Part shown: positions 14,902-21,614 of the stretch, in pieces
Numbering within the stretch: the stretch's first letter is position 1
How the letters are laid out: every line of letters begins with the position of its first letter
Assembly: GCA_019425045.1 (NCBI GenBank)
Contig: JAHYYI010000012.1
Span: 1 to 46,915, forward strand
Reading direction: 5' to 3'
DNA length: 46,915 bases
From: Collinsella sp.
GTDB lineage: Bacteria; Actinomycetota; Coriobacteriia; Coriobacteriales; Coriobacteriaceae
Position numbers and translations under genes: made by a program
The notes under the pieces: generated by a model
The model's database searches: none
The model's input: only the letters and a program-made list of their open reading frames with translations
What the model was told of the DNA's origin: nothing

Positions 14902-15594
14902 CTAAACCGCACATTCCTCACGTTCGGCATCGAGACGTGCCTTAACGGCATCGGCGGCGATGTGATACGAGAAGCCCTTGCCCATCAAAAACCGAACCAG
15001 TTTTTCGAATCCGCGCGTCTCTGGAACACGCCGCTTGGCGAGCAGGGCTGACGCACGCGCCAAATCGTCTTCGACGGCAAAATAATCCTCGGGATAACCG
15101 GGAATGTCATCGAGCACGACATGACGGCGCTTGAGCTCGGTCTCGATTTTACGCTGTCCCCAACCGCGCCGCTTGCGTTCCTCGATAAAGTACGAGCAAA
15201 AGCGGTTCTCGTCTAAAAAACGATACTCGGTGGCGCGCTCGACGGCGAAATCGATCGCGGACTGGTGAAAGCCGTAGCGAGCCAGCTTGTCACGGACCTC
15301 ACCCGTCGCATGGTCGCGGCGCGATAACATCTCGGTCACCATGGTAAGCGCACATTTACGCTCGATGAGCTGCACCGCATCACGATAGTTATCCCAATCA
15401 CAGGGAAGATCGGGGCGGTTTTTGACATACAGCCGCGCGACCCGCACGGGGATCCAAATGGACCGCTCAAAACCGCCCTCAAGCTCACAATCGATATGTG
15501 CGCAAGGCTTTTTGGACGCATACCCGCTCGAGAACGAGGAGGCCGCCTTCTTATCGGGAAAAACGACCGTGGCCTCGGTCACCGTATACGACAT
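14902..15594 (-). CDS. recX: Regulatory protein RecX
   Basis: 230 residues, longer than enterobacterial RecX but usual for Gram-positives. An N-terminal segment of about 85 residues leads to RecX three-helix repeats, seen in LSRRDHATGEVRDKLARYGF, FCSYFIEERKRRGWGQRKIETEL and the last module ending GKGFSYHIAADAV. RecX binds inside RecA filaments and limits their activity. It starts 11 bases after the recA stop, so it is co-transcribed with recA from the LexA-controlled promoter. Confidence 0.93.
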   Translation of the reverse strand: MSYTVTEATVVFPDKKAASSFSSGYASKKPCAHIDCELEGGFERSIWIPVRVARLYVKNRPDLPCDWDNYRDAVQLIERKCALTMVTEMLSRRDHATGEVRDKLARYGFHQSAIDFAVERATEYRFLDENRFCSYFIEERKRRGWGQRKIETELKRRHVVLDDIPGYPEDYFAVEDDLARASALLAKRRVPETRGFEKLVRFLMGKGFSYHIAADAVKARLDAEREECAV

Positions 15595-15605
15595 GAGCGT
15601 AACCG

Positions 15606-16754
15606 CTACTCGTCGTCATCATCGAGCATGGCGGAACCATCGATGGCGTAAAGCTCGTCAAACTCCTCAGGCGCAGGCTGATCGGTCAGCTCGACCTCGG
15701 ACGGAGCATCGTCATCAAACTCAAGCCCGCAGGCAAGGCGGACCTTATGCTCAATCTCGTCGGCGCAATCGGGGTGTTCGCGCAGGAACGCCTTGGCGGC
15801 CTCGCGACCGTTGCCGAGCTTGTCCTCGCCATAGGCAAACCAGGAGCCCATCTTCTTGCAGATGCCGCACTCGACAGCCATGTCCAGAATCGAGCCCTCC
15901 TTAGAGATGCCCGTACCGTACATGATGTCGAACTCAGCAGAACGGAACGGAGCTGCCACCTTGTTCTTAACGACCTTGGCGCGCACGCGGTTACCGATAA
16001 CCTCATCCTTAAGCTTAATGCTGTCGATGCGGCGAATGTCGATACGCACCGAAGAGAAGAACTTAAGGGCGCGGCCGCCCGTCGTGGTCTCGGGGTTGCC
16101 GAACATGACGCCGATCTTCTCACGCAGTTGGTTAATGAAGATGCACGTCGTGTTGGACTTGGACAGCGAGCCGGCAAGCTTGCGGAGCGCCTGGCTCATC
16201 AGGCGAGCTTGCAAGCCGACCGTGGTATCGCCGATCTCTCCCTCGATCTCGGCACGCGGGGTAAGCGCGGCGACGGAGTCGACGACGATGGCATCGATGG
16301 CGCCGGAACGCACGAGCATGTCAACAATCTCGAGCGCCTGCTCACCCGTATCGGGCTGGGAAATCAGTACCTCGTCGATATCCACGCCAATGCGCGCGGC
16401 ATACGTGGGATCGAGCGCGTGCTCGGCATCGATAAATGCCACCACGCCACCCATTGCCTGGGCCTCGGCCAGGATCTCGAGCGAAAGCGTCGTCTTACCG
16501 GAGGACTCAGGACCGTAAATCTCGACGATACGGCCGCGCGGCACACCGCCGATACCCAGAGCGGCATCGAGTGCCAGAGCGCCCGTGGGGATGGCCTCGA
16601 CCTCAAGCTCGGGGCCGCCGTCACCATACCTCATGATGGAGCCTTGACCGAACTTCTTCTCAATCTCGGCCTTGGTGGTGGCGATCATCTCTTCGCGCTC
16701 TTTACCCGTCGTGGGTGCATGAACGGTACGTACGGGACCTGAATTCTTGGCCAT
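15606..16754 (-). CDS. recA: Recombinase RecA
   Basis: 382 residues from the ATG at 16752-16754, which has AGGAGGG upstream; a longer frame start lies inside the leader. The P-loop GPESSGKT is at 81-88, and VAFIDAEHALDP, NQLREKIGVMFGNPETTTGG (L2) and an acidic C-terminal tail (ending DDDDE) are present. RecA forms the filament for recombination and for LexA self-cleavage. Its promoter contains a perfect LexA box in the spacer and lies downstream of an array of 11-bp repeats shared with comEA. cinA is upstream and recX downstream. Confidence 0.99.
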   Translation of the reverse strand: MAKNSGPVRTVHAPTTGKEREEMIATTKAEIEKKFGQGSIMRYGDGGPELEVEAIPTGALALDAALGIGGVPRGRIVEIYGPESSGKTTLSLEILAEAQAMGGVVAFIDAEHALDPTYAARIGVDIDEVLISQPDTGEQALEIVDMLVRSGAIDAIVVDSVAALTPRAEIEGEIGDTTVGLQARLMSQALRKLAGSLSKSNTTCIFINQLREKIGVMFGNPETTTGGRALKFFSSVRIDIRRIDSIKLKDEVIGNRVRAKVVKNKVAAPFRSAEFDIMYGTGISKEGSILDMAVECGICKKMGSWFAYGEDKLGNGREAAKAFLREHPDCADEIEHKVRLACGLEFDDDAPSEVELTDQPAPEEFDELYAIDGSAMLDDDDE

Positions 16755-16784
16755 GAATAGCCCTCCTCTTAACAACCTGCATTG

Positions 16785-16813
16785 ATAGTAAACGAACGGC
16801 TGTTCGTGGTCAA
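16785..16813 (-). promoter_or_regulatory. recA promoter with LexA box in the spacer
   Basis: On the minus strand TTGACC (16808-16813), a 17-base spacer and TACTAT (16785-16790). A perfect CGAAC-N4-GTTCG palindrome (16793-16806) fills the spacer, so bound LexA would block RNA polymerase. The expected transcript start is near 16778. Confidence 0.93.
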
Positions 16814-16845
16814 CCGTTCAGGCCAATCATATGCAGGCAGTCTTT

Positions 16846-16894
16846 CCAAAACCCAACCAAACGCCGACCAAACACTGACCAAATGCTTGACCAC
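16846..16894 (-). promoter_or_regulatory. Array of 11-bp iterons upstream of recA
   Basis: Four adjoining 11-bp units (16851-16861, 16862-16872, 16873-16883, 16884-16894) plus a partial unit at 16846-16850. On the minus strand three read TTTGGTCAGTG, TTTGGTCGGCG and TTTGGTTGGGT; the most upstream is degenerate (GTGGTCAAGCA). The period is one helical turn, about 67-115 bases before the recA transcript start. The same type of unit occurs twice before comEA. Confidence 0.7.
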
Positions 16895-16983
16895 AAAGGG
16901 CCGAATAAGAACAAGGAAGGCAAGAATACACCTATAACCAGCGCAAACGCTACATTCGTCAGGGGTCCCTATCTCCACAATTA

Positions 16984-17001
16984 AGGGGCCCTAAGGCCCC
17001 T
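16984..17001 (-). terminator. Terminator after cinA
   Basis: AGGGGCC (16984-16990) with GGCCCCT (16995-17001), a 7-bp GC-rich stem with a 4-base loop 11 bases after the cinA stop; TTAATTG follows on the minus strand. It separates cinA from the recA promoter. Confidence 0.75.
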
Positions 17002-17011
17002 GAAAACACGT

Positions 17012-17542
17012 CTATTCCATAGAGTTGAGCACAAGGGCAATGCGTCCCAATGCCTCCGCGACCGCATGGGCACGAACACACGAACGGTCGCCCTCATAGT
17101 GGCAGCGCACAGAGTCCACGACCGGCACTTCCCCATCAGCCGCGCGATACGCCCAGCCAATATAGAAAGTGCCAGCCGGATCGTCCTCAGTGCCGCCGCC
17201 GGGGCCGGCATAACCCGTTGCGCTCACGGCAATATCGCTCTGGTACAGCTCCAGCGAACCCGCCGCCATCTCGCGCGCGGTCTGATGCGACACCGCGGTA
17301 TAGCGGTCGAGCGTCTCCTGATCAACACCCAAAACGCGATGCTTGATCTCATCGCAGTAGGTCACCGCACCGCCACGCAGCACCGCCGAGGCGCCCGGGA
17401 TATCGGCAATCGTCGAGGCGATCATACCTGCCGTCAGCGACTCAGCCGTCGAAACCGTCACGCCCCGAGCGCTCGCGCGCTCGACAATATGACGCGCCAG
17501 CTCCTCGTTATGTGCGGAAATCTGCTCAAAAGAGTCCGTCAT
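17012..17542 (-). CDS. CinA family protein, stand-alone C-terminal (PncC-type) domain
   Basis: 176 residues from the ATG at 17540-17542; a GTG two codons earlier is also possible. The sequence matches the nicotinamide-nucleotide amidohydrolase (PncC) domain: TVSTAESLTAGMIASTIADIPGASAVLRGGAVTYCDEIK, then SATGYAGPGGGTEDDPAGTFYIG. The N-terminal molybdopterin-binding-like domain of full-length CinA is absent. PncC deamidates NMN, a byproduct of NAD-dependent DNA ligase, back to nicotinate mononucleotide. It starts 13 bases past pgsA and lies before recA, as in many Gram-positives where cinA-recA is competence-linked, but a terminator and a separate recA promoter lie between them here. Confidence 0.9.
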   Translation of the reverse strand: MTDSFEQISAHNEELARHIVERASARGVTVSTAESLTAGMIASTIADIPGASAVLRGGAVTYCDEIKHRVLGVDQETLDRYTAVSHQTAREMAAGSLELYQSDIAVSATGYAGPGGGTEDDPAGTFYIGWAYRAADGEVPVVDSVRCHYEGDRSCVRAHAVAEALGRIALVLNSME

Positions 17543-17554
17543 ACCCACCAGAAC

Positions 17555-18193
17555 CTAGACCGAAAAGACGATCTTGCGGCAGTTCCAGAAGTACTGGGCG
17601 CCCGAGATAACGGTCAGGACAACGGCAACGGCGTACAGGAAGCGCGACACCGAGTAGATGCCGAGCGTCAGCATCAGCGGGCCAAGGTGCAAGCCGGCCA
17701 TCGCAAAGACGCACAGGTAACCGCAGATGGAGACCATCGTGGTCGCCGTCTTGTACTTGCCAAGCTTATCGGCGGCAACGACCACGCCGGCGGCACTCGC
17801 AACCATGCGCAGGGCACTTACCAACAGCTCGCGGAACAAGATGATGAACACGGACCAAACCGACACGGCGCCAAAGTCCAAGAACAGCAGCAAGGCCGAG
17901 AACACGAGCAGCTTGTCGGCAATGGGATCCAAGAACTTGCCGAAATCGGTGATCTCGTTGCGCGAACGAGCCAGGTAGCCATCAACCTTATCGGTGCACG
18001 ACAGGATGACGTACAGAATAAATGCGGCGGCGGCGAGCGGGCCGTCGAAGGTGCTCCAATCCGTACCGGCAACGCTCGTGTGAGACAGCGCCGACACGAT
18101 CATGAACACCGGAATAAAGACGATGCGCACGCACGTCACGACGTTGGCGGGCGTCCAAACACTCGTCAGTTCCTTATTGCTCTCGTTAGCCAC
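17555..18193 (-). CDS. pgsA: CDP-diacylglycerol-glycerol-3-phosphate 3-phosphatidyltransferase
   Basis: 212 residues with five or six membrane helices and the CDP-alcohol phosphotransferase motif D-x2-D-G-x2-A-R-x8-G-x3-D-x3-D, seen as TDKVDGYLARSR...GKFLDPIADK. It makes phosphatidylglycerol phosphate, the precursor of phosphatidylglycerol. The neighbouring order rimO - pgsA - cinA - recA is common in Gram-positives, which supports the call over other CDP-alcohol transferases such as phosphatidylinositol synthase. Confidence 0.9.
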   Translation of the reverse strand: MANESNKELTSVWTPANVVTCVRIVFIPVFMIVSALSHTSVAGTDWSTFDGPLAAAAFILYVILSCTDKVDGYLARSRNEITDFGKFLDPIADKLLVFSALLLFLDFGAVSVWSVFIILFRELLVSALRMVASAAGVVVAADKLGKYKTATTMVSICGYLCVFAMAGLHLGPLMLTLGIYSVSRFLYAVAVVLTVISGAQYFWNCRKIVFSV

Positions 18194-18202
18194 GACGCTC
18201 TC

Positions 18203-19552
18203 CTACTCCACAACATGACCGATAAGCTCGTAGCAGAAGCTATCGGTAAACTCGACCGTCAGAATATCGCCCACAGATGCCTCGCTGGCATCCAGATGCA
18301 CCGCACCATCGGAATCGGGAGCCTGGAACCAGGCATGTCCGATGAGCTCAGCGCCGTCCTCGGTCTCCTCGATGCCGTCGACGATCACCTGGGCGCGTTC
18401 GCCCACATGGGCCGCCGTGGCGGCAAAGCCGAGCGACTCGGCCAGATCCATAGCCTCCTGGGCGCGCTCGAGCTTAACCTCTTCATCGACCTGACCCTCC
18501 ATCTTGGCGGCCAGGCTGCCCTCCTCACGCGAGTAGGCAAAGACGCTCGTGTAGTCAAAGCCGACGGTGTCCATAAAGTCGATAAGATCGCGGAACTCGT
18601 CGTCAGTCTCGGTCGGGAAGCCGACCATAGCCGTGGAGCGGATCACGATACCGGGGATACGCTCGCGCAGGTCGCGGAACAGGTCCTCGAGCTCCTGACG
18701 GGAACCGGAGCGGCGCATGGCCTTGAGGATGCGCGCGTCGCAGTGCTGCACGGGAATATCGATATAGGGCAGCACCTCGGGCGTATCGCGAATGGTTTCG
18801 ATAAGCTCATCGGTCATGCCCTCGGGCTGCAGGTAGAGTACGCGGACCCACACGTTATGAGGACGCACCGCCTCAGCAACGGCCTGCAGCAGCTGCGCCA
18901 GATTGCGCGGCGAACCCTCGGCGAGGTCCTCGTCGGCAAAGTCGGTACCCCAAATGCCCGTGTCCTGACCGATAAGAACGATCTCGCGCACACCACCGGC
19001 GACCAGGTCGCGCACCTCGGAGATAATGCTCTCGGCATTGCGCGAGTGATAACGACCGCGGATATAAGGGATCATGCAGAAGCTACAGAAGCGGTTGCAG
19101 CCATCAGAGATCTTGACATAGGCGACAGCGCCCTCGACGGTACGCTTGACCTGCGGAATATAGGCGGCAATCTCGCGCTCAACACCCAGCACGTCATCGA
19201 TGACCGCCACGATGCCGTCTTCCTCGTCGGCCTTCACAAAGGCCGCGACCTCGGGCAGCTCGTCGGGCAGATCGTCACCGTAGCGTGACGGCACGCAGCC
19301 GCACATGACGATCGGGCAGGAACGTACGCCGTCCTGCACCTCGTTGGCAAGCTCGAGCGTGGTCTCGATGCTCTCGGACGTTGCAGAGGCAAGGAACGAG
19401 CACGTATTGACGATGGCGATATCGGCATCCTGCGGATCGAATGCCTCCTCGTAGCCCGCGGCGGTCAGCAGCGAACGCATACGGTCGGTATCGACCTCGT
19501 TCTTGGCGCACCCGAGGGTGATATAGAGCACGGAGCCCAACGGTGTATCCAT
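18203..19552 (-). CDS. rimO: Ribosomal protein uS12 methylthiotransferase RimO
   Basis: 449 residues. The N-terminal MTTase domain has the RimO-type opening ITLGCAKNEVDTDRM (C15) with C51 and C86; the radical-SAM cysteines are in CNRFCSFC (C152, C156, C159); a TRAM domain is at the end. It methylthiolates the conserved aspartate of ribosomal protein S12. The CAKNxVD sequence separates RimO from MiaB (CQMN). It is followed by pgsA after nine bases. Confidence 0.96.
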   Translation of the reverse strand: MDTPLGSVLYITLGCAKNEVDTDRMRSLLTAAGYEEAFDPQDADIAIVNTCSFLASATSESIETTLELANEVQDGVRSCPIVMCGCVPSRYGDDLPDELPEVAAFVKADEEDGIVAVIDDVLGVEREIAAYIPQVKRTVEGAVAYVKISDGCNRFCSFCMIPYIRGRYHSRNAESIISEVRDLVAGGVREIVLIGQDTGIWGTDFADEDLAEGSPRNLAQLLQAVAEAVRPHNVWVRVLYLQPEGMTDELIETIRDTPEVLPYIDIPVQHCDARILKAMRRSGSRQELEDLFRDLRERIPGIVIRSTAMVGFPTETDDEFRDLIDFMDTVGFDYTSVFAYSREEGSLAAKMEGQVDEEVKLERAQEAMDLAESLGFAATAAHVGERAQVIVDGIEETEDGAELIGHAWFQAPDSDGAVHLDASEASVGDILTVEFTDSFCYELIGHVVE

Positions 19553-19578
19553 GTTGGAGAGCGGTCCTTTCGAATGAA

Positions 19579-20076
19579 TTAGCGGTAGTTGGTGAACTGC
19601 AGCGGCTGACCGTAGTCCTGGTCGCGCAGGAACTGGATCACGGTCTGCAGCGCATCCTTGGAAGCAGAGGAGACGCGCAGTTTGTCGGCCTCGATCGTCA
19701 CCTTGACCTTGAGCTTCTGATCCTTAATGTCCTTATTGATCTTCTTGGCAGTCGCTTGGTCAATGCCCTCGACGATGTGACCGAGCACGCGCACGGTACC
19801 GCCCGATGCAGCCTGAGGCGCATCCCAGGACACGGCCTTAAGATCGATGCCGCGCTTGATGAGCTTGGAGCTCAGGACATCGATGATCTGCTTGGAGACA
19901 AAGTCGGCCGGGGCGTTGACCGTAAAGAGCTTGTCGCCCTTCGAAAGCTCGATGGTGGCGCCGGAGTCCTTCAGGTCATAGCGCTGGGAAATCTCGCGCG
20001 TGGTCTGCTGGAAGGCGTTGTCGACCTCCTGCATATTAACCTCGGACACGACGTCGAAGCTGGAATCTTTAGCCAT
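19579..20076 (-). CDS. YajQ family nucleotide-binding protein
   Basis: 165 residues, the standard length. It shows the family opening AKDSSFDVVSEVNMQEVDNA, the central ISQRYDLKDSGATIEL, and the C-terminal VRVSSASKDALQTVI-like segment ending in LQFTNYR. YajQ folds into two ferredoxin-like domains and binds nucleotides; some proteobacterial members bind cyclic di-GMP. Whether this one does cannot be told. AAAGGA precedes the ATG. It lies between the RodZ-like gene and rimO. Confidence 0.93.
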   Translation of the reverse strand: MAKDSSFDVVSEVNMQEVDNAFQQTTREISQRYDLKDSGATIELSKGDKLFTVNAPADFVSKQIIDVLSSKLIKRGIDLKAVSWDAPQAASGGTVRVLGHIVEGIDQATAKKINKDIKDQKLKVKVTIEADKLRVSSASKDALQTVIQFLRDQDYGQPLQFTNYR

Positions 20077-20102
20077 GGTTAATCCTTTCGCTTACGAGCG
20101 GC

Positions 20103-21614
20103 TTAGTAGCTGTCGTACGAATAGTCGTCTGAATAGGGCGTAGTCTGCCCGTCGGTGGCGGCATCGGTGCCGTCCGTGGACTGGGCGTCGGTTCCATCGG
20201 TTCCGTCGGTACTTTCGGTGCCATCGGTGCCGTCGGAGCTCTCGCCGTCCTCGGAGTCGGTCGTCTCCTTCTTGGGAACGGTGATCGTCACGCGTGCCAC
20301 GCCCGACGTCTTAGTGTCGTAGCGGACCTTTTCACCGTTCTTGGTAACGGTGACATCGGAAGGCTTGGACGTGGTAATCTCGATCGAGGACTCCGGCGTG
20401 TATTCCTGCTCAAAGGGGCCGGTCGCCTGGGCGCCATAGACCGACTTGCCATCAACCTTGACCTCAATCCAAGCAGTCTTGCCCTTGGCAACGGAGATCT
20501 TGACCTTTGTGACCTCGTTCTCTTCCTTCTTGGCCGTCGTCTTGGCAGCGTCCGAATCGGTCGACTCGTCAGTCGTCTCATCGGTGTCCTCATCCTCATC
20601 GACGGATTCGGTCTTCTTGGAGGACTTATTAGTCGTTGTCTTGGTGGCAACGGGCGTCTCGGGCGTCGACTCGGGCGCCGAGGAGCCACAGCCACGCAGG
20701 AGCACCGCGATGAGCACAATCAGCAGCAGCGCCACGGCGCCGATACCGGCGTAAACGATACGAGGATCGAGGCCGTTGTTCTGGGGAGCACGACCACCGC
20801 CGCGCCCGCGATTGGAGCCACCGCGACCAGTGCCTTGGGGCATACGACCGCGGTTATTGTCGGAACGTCCGCGATAGCTACCCTGGCGCTGCATATTGCG
20901 CTGGCCCGAGCGGGGGGCGAGTTCGCCACGACCCTGGTAGTTGCGCTGGCCCGAACGAGGCGCTGAGGAGCGCTGGCTGTAGGGCTGCGACTGAGATCGA
21001 AGGCGAGGCGTCACCTGCGTAGTATCGGCGTCTGCATAGCCGCCGCGCGGACGACCGGAAGAAACGCCACGATACCCGCGATCGGAATAACCGCCATCGC
21101 CGTAGCCGGCACGAGGGTCTCGTGCGACACCGCGGGCAGCGGGGAGTGCGCGCTCCTCGGGCGCCGGCGTGCTGCGAAAACGATCGCGCTGGGAACGAAT
21201 CTCCTCGCTCGAGCCCGTCTCGGTAATATAGCCAGCCTGCTGAGGGCGCTGACCATAACGCGTCGAACGCCCGCCCTGAACCATCAGGAAACGGCCGTTG
21301 TCGACCGAGGAACGCGAATTGACGTAGCCGGCGGCGTCCTGAAAACGACCGCCCTGCTGCGACGTCTCGCGTTCATATGCCATGAGTTCATCAAAATAAG
21401 CGTTGACGACCTCGCGCGGATTGAGGCCCAAAAAGCGTGCGTAGCTCGAAATCATGCCCTGGGCATAACCGCGCGGGGGCATCGATGCAAAATTACCGGT
21501 TTCGAAAAACTCGATGATCTGCGGCCTGATTTTGATGGTGTTGGCGACCTGCTGAATGGAAAGGCCCATTCGGCGACGCTGCTCGAGCAGCATGTCACCA
21601 AAGCGTGCAGCCAT
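20103..21614 (-). CDS. RodZ-like HTH membrane protein with long low-complexity linkers
   Basis: 503 residues. Residues 1-85 are a RodZ-type HTH_25 helix-turn-helix (RFGDMLLEQRRRMGLSIQQVANTIKI ... PPRGYAQGMISSYARFLGL). Residues 90-280 are Arg/Gly/Gln/Ser-rich with repeats such as APRSGQRN (218-225 and 233-240). A transmembrane helix lies at about 287-307, then an acidic Thr/Asp/Ser stretch, a beta-rich DUF4115-like domain (about 371-448) and a second low-complexity tail of Gly-Thr-Asp repeats (about 455-490) ending in a Tyr-rich YSDDYSYDSY. RodZ ties MreB to the cell-wall machinery; no mreB is here. Its ATG overlaps the ftsK stop. The basic cytoplasmic linker and the acidic external tail are unusual. 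Confidence 0.82.
   Translation of the reverse strand: MAARFGDMLLEQRRRMGLSIQQVANTIKIRPQIIEFFETGNFASMPPRGYAQGMISSYARFLGLNPREVVNAYFDELMAYERETSQQGGRFQDAAGYVNSRSSVDNGRFLMVQGGRSTRYGQRPQQAGYITETGSSEEIRSQRDRFRSTPAPEERALPAARGVARDPRAGYGDGGYSDRGYRGVSSGRPRGGYADADTTQVTPRLRSQSQPYSQRSSAPRSGQRNYQGRGELAPRSGQRNMQRQGSYRGRSDNNRGRMPQGTGRGGSNRGRGGGRAPQNNGLDPRIVYAGIGAVALLLIVLIAVLLRGCGSSAPESTPETPVATKTTTNKSSKKTESVDEDEDTDETTDESTDSDAAKTTAKKEENEVTKVKISVAKGKTAWIEVKVDGKSVYGAQATGPFEQEYTPESSIEITTSKPSDVTVTKNGEKVRYDTKTSGVARVTITVPKKETTDSEDGESSDGTDGTESTDGTDGTDAQSTDGTDAATDGQTTPYSDDYSYDSY

Noticed and set aside
16846..16894. CRISPR-like array
   Set aside because: Units are 11 bp and contiguous with no spacers; they are iterons, not repeats and spacers.
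17066..19288. 740-codon plus-strand frame across cinA, pgsA and rimO
   Set aside because: Runs antisense through three well-identified genes and shows no recognisable motif or ribosome site.
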